A DNA stretch of 6,054 bases from an uncultured Roseburia sp. (lineage in GTDB: Bacteria; Bacillota; Clostridia; Lachnospirales; Lachnospiraceae): positions 1 to 6,054 of the forward strand of contig CANODN010000135.1 of the NCBI GenBank assembly GCA_947564765.1. Reading direction: 5' to 3'. Position 1 is the first letter of the stretch. The number at the start of each line of letters is the position of its first letter. The notes beneath the pieces are model-generated. The model was not told the DNA's origin and made no database searches. It saw only the letters and a list, made by a program, of their open reading frames with translations. The position numbers and the translations under genes were made by a program. Below are positions 1 through 5,914 of the stretch, in pieces.

Positions 1-6
1 AAGCAC

Positions 7-102
7 CTAATATTTCTGCAAATTCCAATGCATTATCTTTATCATTCCATTGTCTTTTCTTATTTTTAACTGCTCTAAATAAGAATCTCTCTTTATCTCC
101 AT
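7..102 (-). pseudogene. 5' remnant of an AAA ATPase (AAA_14/DUF4143-type) gene
   Basis: A 31-codon ORF begins at the ATG ending at 102, with a perfect AAGGAG at 110-115 (7 nt spacing) and a good promoter further upstream. Its first 23 residues, MEIKRDSYLEQL followed by KIRKDNGMIKI, match the usual start of cytosolic AAA ATPases with a C-terminal DUF4143 domain, as I recall that family. There the next residues are normally a hydrophobic strand and a Walker A loop (ITGIRRxGKS type). Here the frame instead reads MHWNLQKY and stops at TAG (7-9), so the P-loop and everything after it are missing from this frame. This looks like a gene disrupted by deletion or rearrangement just after codon 23. A different minus frame stays open to the window edge, so what lies further left is unknown. 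The stretch is AT-rich compared with the operon. Alternative: a genuine small protein that resembles the family by chance. Confidence 0.55.
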
Positions 103-109
103 AAATGCG

Positions 110-115
110 CTCCTT
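110..115 (-). promoter_or_regulatory. Ribosome binding site AAGGAG of the ATPase remnant
   Basis: AAGGAG on the minus strand lies 7 nt before the ATG at 102. This is the same spacing seen for the LRR and VWA genes in this window. It supports the view that the truncated reading frame started as a real, well-translated gene, and it selects this frame over the overlapping open frame, whose only visible in-window start is a GTG without such a site. Confidence 0.6.
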
Positions 116-120
116 GTTTT

Positions 121-140
121 TGTGCTTATGCACATTTTTT
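121..140 (+). terminator. Weak hairpin with T-run (plus orientation), or leader hairpin of the remnant gene
   Basis: TGTGC (121-125) and GCACA (130-134) form a 5-bp stem around a TTAT loop, followed by six T's at 135-140. Read on the plus strand this resembles a short rho-independent terminator, but no plus-strand gene is visible before it. Read on the minus strand the same stem lies in the untranslated leader of the remnant gene, between the predicted transcription start and its ribosome site, without a T-run after it. The stem is short, so either role is uncertain. Confidence 0.3.
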
Positions 141-149
141 AGTAATTAA

Positions 150-178
150 ATTTTAGCATACTGTCAGCCAGAATGCAA
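150..178 (-). promoter_or_regulatory. Extended -10 promoter for the ATPase remnant
   Basis: On the minus strand TTGCAT (173-178) is followed after exactly 17 bp by TAAAAT (150-155), a five-of-six match to the sigma-A -10 box. The -10 is preceded by TGC, giving the TGn extended -10 motif. Transcription would begin near 143, leaving a leader of about 40 nt that holds the small hairpin and the AAGGAG site. The promoter lies about 50 bp beyond the stop codon of the ABC-ATPase gene and points the same way, so the remnant had its own transcription unit. Confidence 0.55.
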
Positions 179-228
179 TTTACACTACTATTTTGTTATA
201 CATTGCACGCTTTTATGTAATAAAATTC

Positions 229-1920
229 TCACTTCCGATACCGATTCAAACAAGCAAACACCTCCTGCTTTCTCGGCATCGCAAACCCCACAGGAAGATA
301 TTTCCCACCATAAATCCCCTGCATTCCTTCTTTCTCAACGATATGAAACACCGTCTCCACAATCTCCTGCAGCGTTTTCCTTCCGCCGGAGAGATTCTGC
401 AGCACATATTTTAAAATCTGCCCAAGCATCACTACCTGCTCTGTATCCGCCAGCTGTTCCACATAGCGAAGATCCACCGTCTCCCTGTCTATGGAAAGAG
501 CATCCTTTCCCATAGTCTTTATCTTCATCCGGTCCCTGCCCCCTGCTTTTGACGAAAACAGCACTCTCTGAAAATCCGGCTGATCTGCCGGTTTCAATGC
601 TGCAAGCTCCAACGGAAAATGAGAAGCCTCCTGTTTGGCAAGGTCAGTCACATCTACCGGCACATACCGGTTCATTTGAATCACAGTATCTGCTTTATGA
701 AAATAAGAACCACAGCTGCCCGCCACCAAAACTGTAGAAATTCCAAACCGCTCATACAATTCCTCTACCCGGTCAATAAACGGCGTAATCGGTTCGCAGT
801 CCCGGTTTACCACCCGCTGCATCAGCTCATCTCGAATCATAAAATTCGTTGCCGACGTATCTTCGTCAATCAAAAACACATCTGCTCCGGCCTCGATTGC
901 CTCTATCATATTTGCAGCCTGAGAGGTACTTCCGCTGGCATCCTCCGTAGAAAACGCTTTTGTGTCCCTGCCGTTTGGCAGCATCCCGATAAACATGGAA
1001 ATATCTGTTTTCTTCACGCTGCGTCCGTCCTCTGCCCGAATCTTTACCGCCGTTTCATCTGTAATCACAAATTCCCTGCCGTCTCCTGCAATGTGATTGT
1101 AAACTCCTGCCTCAAGGGCTTTTAACAGCGTAGATTTCCCATGATAGCCGCCGCCCACCACAAGGGTAATTCCTTTCTTGATTCCCATTCCCTTCACTTC
1201 ACCTGCGTGAGGAAGATGCATCGTCACCTCCATAGATGACGGAGCCTCAAATTTTACCGCGTTTTTCATAGGCTTATCCGATACGCCGGTGGCCCTTGGC
1301 AGAACAGCGCCGTTTGCCACAAAAGCAATCAATCCCTGCTTGTGCAGTTCCTCCCGAATCGTCTGCTGGTCATCGGAAAGATGCATCACATCGCTGACCT
1401 GCTTTTTGGAATATGCCTTCTCATACAAAGATTCCCGAATGCACTCCGGCAGAAAAGAAAACAGAATTTTCTCTAATTCCCTGGCATTGACCGTTCTTCC
1501 GTTTGCCGGAAATCCGATTTCCAGACAAAACACAATTTTTCCGGTTCTTTCTTCAATCTGACATGCACTTCGCTCTAAAATCTTCTGCCCCGGCCGGCTG
1601 ACCGCAATCATACCGCTCTTTCCGGAACCCTTAGCCTGAAAAGAAAAACCCTCTGCCTTCTGGTAAAAACGGCGGATCAGCATATCCTGCAGCGCTGCTC
1701 TCCGCCATGCATTGCAATAGTACTCTTTCAAAAATCCGCTCTCTGCTCCGGAAACAATCACACTCACCTTTGACGGAGACGCAAAGGGATCTCCCTGTAC
1801 ATGGTCAATGGACAAAATGTACCCCGGAAACCGATAAGCTCCCGCAGTCTCTTTATACGCCGGATACCCCCGTCTGTCTATTTTTTGCAACAATTCTCTG
1901 AGATCTTCTGCTCTTTTCAT
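229..1920 (-). CDS. ABC-ATPase domain protein (COG3044 / PF09818 family)
   Basis: This 563-residue soluble protein matches the family annotated as predicted ATPase of the ABC class, whose cellular role is unknown. The N-terminal third carries the family hallmarks IDRRGYPAYK (14-23) and IDHVQGDPFASPSK (38-51). The ATPase core has a Walker A loop GGGYHGKST (256-264), a serine-rich signature-like segment ASGSTSQA (328-335), and a Walker B strand ending in FLIDEDTSATNF (349-360). A further strand, VLVAGSCGSYF (397-407), fits the region that in this family reads GxSGDYF. Length is normal and the frame is intact. No transmembrane segments are visible, unlike ABC transporters. The start is the first in-frame Met and agrees with the family N-terminus; the best ribosome site, AAAGGA at 1934-1939, is rather far upstream (13 nt). 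It follows the AAA+ gene after a 94-bp gap. No convincing terminator is seen after its stop. Confidence 0.9.
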   Translation of the reverse strand: MKRAEDLRELLQKIDRRGYPAYKETAGAYRFPGYILSIDHVQGDPFASPSKVSVIVSGAESGFLKEYYCNAWRRAALQDMLIRRFYQKAEGFSFQAKGSGKSGMIAVSRPGQKILERSACQIEERTGKIVFCLEIGFPANGRTVNARELEKILFSFLPECIRESLYEKAYSKKQVSDVMHLSDDQQTIREELHKQGLIAFVANGAVLPRATGVSDKPMKNAVKFEAPSSMEVTMHLPHAGEVKGMGIKKGITLVVGGGYHGKSTLLKALEAGVYNHIAGDGREFVITDETAVKIRAEDGRSVKKTDISMFIGMLPNGRDTKAFSTEDASGSTSQAANMIEAIEAGADVFLIDEDTSATNFMIRDELMQRVVNRDCEPITPFIDRVEELYERFGISTVLVAGSCGSYFHKADTVIQMNRYVPVDVTDLAKQEASHFPLELAALKPADQPDFQRVLFSSKAGGRDRMKIKTMGKDALSIDRETVDLRYVEQLADTEQVVMLGQILKYVLQNLSGGRKTLQEIVETVFHIVEKEGMQGIYGGKYLPVGFAMPRKQEVFACLNRYRK

Positions 1921-1948
1921 CCAACTTCACACTTCCTTTCTTCTTAAC

Positions 1949-1967
1949 TGCGCTTCTTTTCAGCGCA
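1949..1967 (-). other. Hairpin, 6-bp stem with 7-nt loop
   Basis: TGCGCT (1949-1954) and AGCGCA (1962-1967) pair perfectly around a 7-nt loop, about 30 nt before the start of the ABC-ATPase gene. It overlaps the left copy of the direct repeat. The right copy has substitutions that abolish the stem, so the structure is specific to this copy. No T-run follows on either strand, so it is not a standard terminator. Confidence 0.4.
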
Positions 1968-1974
1968 TAAAGGG

Positions 1975-1989
1975 ATGCCCGAAGGGCAT
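1975..1989 (-). other. GC-rich intercistronic hairpin without T-run
   Basis: ATGCCC (1975-1980) pairs with GGGCAT (1984-1989) around a three-base loop, which on the minus-strand transcript reads TTC within a CTTCGG context typical of very stable loops. It lies 26 nt after the stop codon of the AAA+ gene. The minus-strand bases that follow are CCCTTTATG, not a T-tract. It is therefore more likely to set message stability or partial read-through into the ABC-ATPase gene than to end transcription fully. Confidence 0.45.
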
Positions 1990-2014
1990 TTCTTCTATTT
2001 AACTGCACATCTTT

Positions 2015-3508
2015 TCAGACACGCCCAAGCTCCTGCAGCAACTCCCGTTTCCGGCTCCCAATCAAAAGCTGGCTGCTATACAGCAAATACCGCTCACAGC
2101 TATATTCCGCCAGAAAAGCCGCAGCTCCTTTACTGACCGTTAGCTCTGTAACAAACACCACCATTTCCTCTCCTGCCTCAAATGCCTCTTCCATAAAATC
2201 AAATGCAAATTCCAGAGCTTTTTCCGCCGCCTCTTCCGATTCCTCCAGCCGCATCCTCTGCTGCTCAAAAAACCTTCTGCTCCAGGCAAAAGCCTCCTCC
2301 AAAGATTTTGCCCCTTCCGGCGGCCTGCCCTCTTTCAGCAGCGCCGTCAGTCTCTGAACCCTTTCTTTTTCCTCTTTATCCGTAAACCCGTCTTTTTCCC
2401 TTTTCCAAAAATCTTCCGAAAGTGTCTTAAGACGCCGTTCATACGCCGCCTGAAAATCACTTTCCGCATCTGTTTCCTTCCTCCAGGATTTCAGAAAATC
2501 AAAATAGGCATCGGTAACATTCTTTTCAAAAAACGTCTTTTGAAAATAGGTAAACAATCCGTCAAGCAGCAGATTGACAACGCTCAACCGTTCGTCAAAC
2601 CCTGCCTCATAAATTCTTGCAAATACAGCCGGTTTTACTTTTCCCTGCAAAATCTCATCAATGCCGTAGTCATCCTGATATTTCCGGTATAAATCCACAT
2701 AAGCGGCCACATCCTCCGCAACATCTTTGTGATGCAGATACTCGTATACGATTTCTTTTGAAACAGGAAGATGTAATGTTTCATAGCTATAGAGCAAATG
2801 ACTGAAATCCTCCCAACCTCTCGCTGTCACATATTCCATTCCGTCTACATCTGCCTCTACTCTGTAAAAATTTTTCGGCCTAAGTTTCAGATAACTCAGC
2901 AATGCGCCGTGCAGCTTTCTGTTTCTGGCATATTCACAAAAAACTTTATAATCCGCCTCCACAGAAATACTCCGCACCCGGTCTAAAGTCACCATATCAA
3001 ATTCCCGCACGGACCGGTTATACTCCGGCGGATTTCCGGCTGCCACAATCAGCCAGCCCTTCGGCACACTCTGATTGCCGAATCGTTTACACTGTAAAAA
3101 CTGCAGCATAGTAGGAGCCAATGTCTCCGATACGCAGTTAATCTCATCAATAAATAAAATCCCTTCCGAAAGTCCCGTTTCTTCCATTCTTTCATACACA
3201 CTGGCAATGATTTCGCTCATGGTGTATTCCGTAACGGAATAGGATTTTCCCTGAAACTGTTTTTCTTTAATAAAAGGCAGTCCCACAGCGCTTTGTCTGG
3301 TATGATGCGTAATCGTATAAGACACCAGAAGGATTTCACATTCCTTTGCAATCTGCTCCATAATCTGTGTCTTGCCGATTCCCGGAGGTCCGATCATAAG
3401 AATCGGACGCTGTCTGACAACGGGAATCTTATATTCCCCCTCTGCGTCTTTGGCCAGATAAGTCAATACCATATTTTTAATCTCTTCTTTTGCCTGTTTG
3501 ATATTCAT
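2015..3508 (-). CDS. MoxR-type AAA+ ATPase paired with a VWA protein
   Basis: This 497-residue cytosolic ATPase should use ATP hydrolysis to remodel a target together with the VWA protein encoded just upstream; that pairing is established for MoxR-family ATPases, but the target here is unknown. The AAA+ core fills the first half: Walker A GPPGIGKT (40-47), Walker B ILFIDEIN (117-124), sensor 1 in AAGNPPEYN (156-164), an arginine-finger candidate in LDRV (Arg177), and a sensor-2 region TARGWEDFS (228-236). All catalytic residues appear intact. The C-terminal half is charged, helical and probably coiled (roughly 340-440), ending in a helical domain. The ATG at 3508 has GGAGG at 3518-3522, 9 nt upstream, within the end of the VWA gene; the 32-bp overlap in a different frame implies translational coupling. 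Two nearby ATGs (GAATGGATGCATG) are out of frame with this gene. Confidence 0.93.
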   Translation of the reverse strand: MNIKQAKEEIKNMVLTYLAKDAEGEYKIPVVRQRPILMIGPPGIGKTQIMEQIAKECEILLVSYTITHHTRQSAVGLPFIKEKQFQGKSYSVTEYTMSEIIASVYERMEETGLSEGILFIDEINCVSETLAPTMLQFLQCKRFGNQSVPKGWLIVAAGNPPEYNRSVREFDMVTLDRVRSISVEADYKVFCEYARNRKLHGALLSYLKLRPKNFYRVEADVDGMEYVTARGWEDFSHLLYSYETLHLPVSKEIVYEYLHHKDVAEDVAAYVDLYRKYQDDYGIDEILQGKVKPAVFARIYEAGFDERLSVVNLLLDGLFTYFQKTFFEKNVTDAYFDFLKSWRKETDAESDFQAAYERRLKTLSEDFWKREKDGFTDKEEKERVQRLTALLKEGRPPEGAKSLEEAFAWSRRFFEQQRMRLEESEEAAEKALEFAFDFMEEAFEAGEEMVVFVTELTVSKGAAAFLAEYSCERYLLYSSQLLIGSRKRELLQELGRV

Positions 3509-4862
3509 GCATCCATTCCTCCGGTTCTAATTTCAGGCGCATCGCCCAGGGCGGTACTGCCGTTTCCTCGTAATCCTCCAAAAACAAAAAAGCCGTTTTA
3601 TACTCCGGTTTCTTCCCCGGATAAATCCCCTTTCCGTCTGTAAAATACAACAGACCGTCAGGACATTTCATCTCTCCCTGATTTTGTAACATCTCCACAT
3701 AAGAAAAAGCCGGACGAAAATCCGTTCCGCCTCCTCCTGCAATCTGCAATTCCCCGATCAGCCCTTCAAACTCCCCTGTGCTGCGAATATGCACCGCCTT
3801 TTGCACCTGATCGTCGCATTGTAAAATCCAGATCGAACAAGTCTCAAAAAAACGGTTTTTCTGGGAAAGTATGGAACAGGTCTCTTGTAAAAATCCTTTT
3901 ACCAGCTCGCCGCTGGTGGAATAACTGGTATCAATTACAATCACAAACTCCCGGATCTTTTTGGTTTCTCTTGTTTCCAACGGTTCAATCAGCGGCAGGT
4001 TTCCGTATAGCTGCAGCCCATAGGCATAATACCCCAGTTCAAACTCGTCCAAATCCAAATGGGGTTCCTCCCAGAGAACCGTAAATTTCTTCAAAAAGTC
4101 ACTGTAATTTCTTCTGTTTTTCGCCGCCTGCATCTGAGCTCTGAAAAGTTCTTCTCCCTCTTCCTGCTCATCTCCTCTGCGGCTCTGTTCCAGCGTCACC
4201 TGTCTGGCTGTCTTGTCCCAGTTCTGCATGGTCTGTATGCAGACAGGGGTATCCGTTTCCTTTTCCGTAGGCCAGAATCTGTGATCGTCTGTATGAAATT
4301 CCTTTTCCAGTCCGCAAAGTTCTTCTTCCGGTTTTTCCTTCAGCCAGCGATAAATCACTGCTGCAGAAATCCCTTTTCTTTCCTTATTTTTGCCGCATGG
4401 CATTACGGTATCCCCGCAAGGGGGCTTCTGTTTCAAAGCATCATACGTATGTATCCTAAGCCAGCTTAAAATCCGCTTTGTACAGTTTTTCTCCATGGAA
4501 TCAATGACCATTTCCACGGCAATGTCACAGGCAATATTCCAAAGCCTTCGGTCTCGTCTGCCTGCCAGCCAGAGATGCCGGAACACACAGTGGAGAACGG
4601 CATGAAGATAAGCTCTTTCCAGAAAAAATGCATTTTTCCGGAAAATACGAAACAATGGCTCTGTGGCATAGTACATATACACGCCGTCTGTGGCAAAAGT
4701 GAGCAGCCCTTCCATTTTCCGATAGGCAAGCACCGACAATGCCGGCTCCATATAGCGCAGTTCCATGTAAAGCTCATGACGAATGAAGGTGAGAATTTTT
4801 TCGGATAATTTTTCTTCCTCCGATATGGGATCAATCTGCTGACTGTCAAAAATCAAACTCAT
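3477..4862 (-). CDS. VWA-like protein with N-terminal metallopeptidase-like domain (DUF2201 / COG3864 type)
   Basis: This 461-residue protein is the expected partner of the adjacent MoxR-type ATPase. The N-terminal domain (about 15-125) resembles the DUF2201_N putative metallopeptidase: histidines are placed as HAVLHCVFRH (87-96), followed by WNIACD (108-113). The usual glutamate after the first histidine is alanine here, so metal binding is possible but peptidase activity is doubtful. A hydrophilic linker (about 137-300) leads to a C-terminal VWA fold with a complete MIDAS metal site: DTSYS (311-315), Thr380 in GGGGTDF, and Asp409 in YFTDG. The start at 4862 is chosen because AGGAGG (4870-4875) lies 7 nt upstream. 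A longer in-frame start at 4976 would add an Arg/Pro/Gly-rich tail deep inside the previous gene. The gene overlaps the LRR gene by 17 bp and the AAA+ gene by 32 bp. No signal peptide or membrane segment is seen. Confidence 0.9.
   Translation of the reverse strand: MSLIFDSQQIDPISEEEKLSEKILTFIRHELYMELRYMEPALSVLAYRKMEGLLTFATDGVYMYYATEPLFRIFRKNAFFLERAYLHAVLHCVFRHLWLAGRRDRRLWNIACDIAVEMVIDSMEKNCTKRILSWLRIHTYDALKQKPPCGDTVMPCGKNKERKGISAAVIYRWLKEKPEEELCGLEKEFHTDDHRFWPTEKETDTPVCIQTMQNWDKTARQVTLEQSRRGDEQEEGEELFRAQMQAAKNRRNYSDFLKKFTVLWEEPHLDLDEFELGYYAYGLQLYGNLPLIEPLETRETKKIREFVIVIDTSYSTSGELVKGFLQETCSILSQKNRFFETCSIWILQCDDQVQKAVHIRSTGEFEGLIGELQIAGGGGTDFRPAFSYVEMLQNQGEMKCPDGLLYFTDGKGIYPGKKPEYKTAFLFLEDYEETAVPPWAMRLKLEPEEWMHEYQTGKRRD
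3518..3522 (-). promoter_or_regulatory. Ribosome binding site GGAGG of the AAA+ gene, inside the VWA gene
   Basis: GGAGG on the minus strand lies 9 nt before the ATG at 3508 and within the last codons of the VWA gene. Ribosomes finishing the VWA gene pass over this site, which fits coupled synthesis of the two partners in similar amounts. Confidence 0.7.
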
Positions 4863-5829
4863 ACCGGCTCCTCCTCTCTTCCCTCCCGGCTGCCGCAAGC
4901 CGCAGCAGCTCCGCCGCGCCTTCGGTCCATTCCGCCTCGGCCGCCTCCCTGACACAGGCCGCAAGGCTTTCTCCATATAACAGTTTTTCCTTACACAAAA
5001 ACCGCAGCGCTTTGAGATTTCTCTGCCCCACCAAAAAAGATGCGCACCGGGCTATGTGTGTTTTCAGATAATCCTGATAAATCTCTTTTTGTACGTCTGC
5101 CAATCCATATGAGTATTGTAACCGATTCAATGCCATTTTGAAAAGAGTATTCTCCGATTCCTCCACGCAGGCCTGCAAAAAGACAGCGTCATAACCCGAA
5201 AAATCCACTTTTCCATCCTGGAAGCACTGTCTGGCCCGAAAACCTTCTCCTGTAATACTTCTTCCAAACAAGTGGGCCGGAGCTATTTCGTCATAAGATT
5301 CATAATATTCCGGATAAAGGAGTATTGCATCGGTTTTATTTCCGTTTTGAAAACAAACCTCTATCGAGGAAGAAATCTGACTTAATATCTTTTGAATCCC
5401 GCTTTTTTCACCTGCCGGACACCGCAGAAAAATCTTCTGCAGGGACAATGTATTCATAAATGCATCGCTGCCGATTGTATGAACCGCCGCTCCCATATGC
5501 AGCTGTTCCAACTGCCTGCAGTCATAAAAAGCACAGCTCCCGATTTCTTCCACCGTATCCGGCAATAGAACCTCTTCCACTGTATTTTTACACAGCTCCT
5601 GCAAATATGGCTCAAAGCCTTCTTCCTCCGATATCATTTCTTCCTGATATTCCTCTTTGGGCAGATGCATTTTAGGTGCAAAACAATACGGGGCAATTTC
5701 CACGCATGGATGCCCCGCAATTTTCGTTGGTATAAAAACCTGTGGAGATGTCCCATAGATCCGCAGAATTCTTGCACCGCCGTCTTTGCGTTCCTGCCAG
5801 AGTATGCGGTATGTCTGTGTCTGCTCCAT
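4846..5829 (-). CDS. Cytosolic leucine-rich-repeat protein (BspA-type LRR_5) with helical ankyrin-like C-terminus
   Basis: This 327-residue protein has no signal peptide, unlike many BspA-type surface proteins, so it should act inside the cell. An N-terminal beta-rich segment (FIPTKIAGHPCVEIAPYCF, 32-50) has the form of a first LRR-like unit. The clear repeats lie at about 89-137: LPDTVEEIGSCAFYDC and then AVHTIGSDAFMN, each with the IG-x-x-AF signature. The middle (about 155-230) is unassigned. The C-terminal region (about 240-315) is helical with repeats such as LKALRFLCKEKLL and EGAAELLRLAAA that resemble ankyrin-type helix pairs, too degenerate to be sure. The start at 5829 has AAAGGAG (5837-5843) 7 nt upstream; the in-frame ATG at 5850 would place that site inside the gene. 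It leads the three-gene overlapping module, where recognition of a target or partner is a reasonable but untested role. Confidence 0.85.
   Translation of the reverse strand: MEQTQTYRILWQERKDGGARILRIYGTSPQVFIPTKIAGHPCVEIAPYCFAPKMHLPKEEYQEEMISEEEGFEPYLQELCKNTVEEVLLPDTVEEIGSCAFYDCRQLEQLHMGAAVHTIGSDAFMNTLSLQKIFLRCPAGEKSGIQKILSQISSSIEVCFQNGNKTDAILLYPEYYESYDEIAPAHLFGRSITGEGFRARQCFQDGKVDFSGYDAVFLQACVEESENTLFKMALNRLQYSYGLADVQKEIYQDYLKTHIARCASFLVGQRNLKALRFLCKEKLLYGESLAACVREAAEAEWTEGAAELLRLAAAGREERRSRYEFDF
4870..4875 (-). promoter_or_regulatory. Ribosome binding site AGGAGG deciding the VWA gene start
   Basis: A full AGGAGG on the minus strand, 7 nt before the ATG at 4862, lies inside the end of the LRR gene. 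It decides between this start and the longer in-frame start at 4976. Confidence 0.8.
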
Positions 5830-5836
5830 ATTGATT

Positions 5837-5843
5837 CTCCTTT
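5837..5843 (-). promoter_or_regulatory. Ribosome binding site AAAGGAG deciding the LRR gene start
   Basis: AAAGGAG on the minus strand lies 7 nt before the ATG at 5829 and directly after the alternative in-frame ATG at 5850. Its position selects the shorter, 327-residue product. Confidence 0.75.
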
Positions 5844-5854
5844 GTTTCATTATT

Positions 5855-5883
5855 TTTATCTGTTCATTTATCCTCTTTCACAA
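5855..5883 (-). promoter_or_regulatory. Weak candidate promoter for the LRR-VWA-AAA+ module
   Basis: On the minus strand TTGTGA (5878-5883) is followed after 17 bp by GATAAA (5855-5860); each hexamer matches the sigma-A consensus at four of six positions. Transcription would start near 5848, giving a leader of about 20 nt with the AAAGGAG site and excluding the ATG at 5850. In an AT-rich region such matches occur by chance, so support is limited. Read-through from the gene at the right edge is the alternative. Confidence 0.3.
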
Positions 5884-5894
5884 CTTAATCTGTC

Positions 5895-5909
5895 GTTTAG
5901 AATATAAAC
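5895..5909. other. 15-bp inverted repeat, possible operator
   Basis: GTTTA (5895-5899) and TAAAC (5905-5909) are inverted copies separated by GAATA. The element lies in the intergenic region just upstream of the weak promoter candidate. Its size and symmetry would suit a small dimeric regulator, but no regulator gene is in view and AT-rich palindromes of this length arise by chance. Confidence 0.25.
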
Positions 5910-5914
5910 ATCAT
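5897..5914 (-). other. Five-codon ORF (MMFIF) with good ribosome site
   Basis: On the minus strand GAGGAG (5923-5928) is followed after 8 nt by ATG and the codons for MMFIF, then TAA (5897-5899). The ribosome site is as good as those of the real genes. It could be a leader peptide, the remains of a gene start, or chance; only the sequence pattern supports it. It would be translated only if transcription enters from the right, because the promoter candidate lies downstream of it. Confidence 0.2.

Larger units (their letters stand above)
1944..2018. repeat. Imperfect 20-bp direct repeat in the gap between AAA+ and ABC-ATPase genes
   Basis: The plus-strand stretches 1944-1963 and 1999-2018 share TTAACTGC at one end and CTTTTCAG at the other, and match at 18 of 20 positions. 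The similarity continues on the left side, where TTCTTC-like bases adjoin both copies with a 2-3 base gap. The distance between copies is 55 bp. The right copy contains the stop codon of the AAA+ gene. This looks like an old tandem duplication of the end of the AAA+ gene, with the first hairpin lying between the copies. Confidence 0.6.

Noticed and set aside
179..228. Terminator after the ABC-ATPase gene
   Set aside because: Only a loose TACAT/ATGTA pairing with a large loop is present and no T-run follows on the minus strand, so I do not call a terminator.
619..1125. 168-codon plus-strand ORF opposite the ABC-ATPase gene
   Set aside because: It is antisense to the Walker A and Walker B coding region of a well-supported gene; the His/Cys/Arg-rich translation looks like a shadow.
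4059..4469. 136-codon plus-strand ORF with Phe/Leu-rich, membrane-like stretches
   Set aside because: It is the antisense of acidic and charged codons in the VWA linker, which yields artificial Phe/Leu runs; no ribosome site supports it.
4466..4849. 127-codon minus-strand ORF within the VWA gene
   Set aside because: It overlaps the metallopeptidase-like domain in another frame, has a Trp/Cys/Met-rich composition typical of a shadow frame, and shows no family resemblance.
4863..4976. Longer in-frame start for the VWA gene at 4976, adding 38 residues
   Set aside because: The extension is Arg/Pro/Gly-rich, lies wholly within the LRR gene in another frame, and a full AGGAGG sits 7 nt before the ATG at 4862.
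5830..5850. Start of the LRR gene at the ATG ending at 5850
   Set aside because: The strong AAAGGAG lies just inside this start and is well placed for the ATG at 5829; no comparable site precedes 5850.
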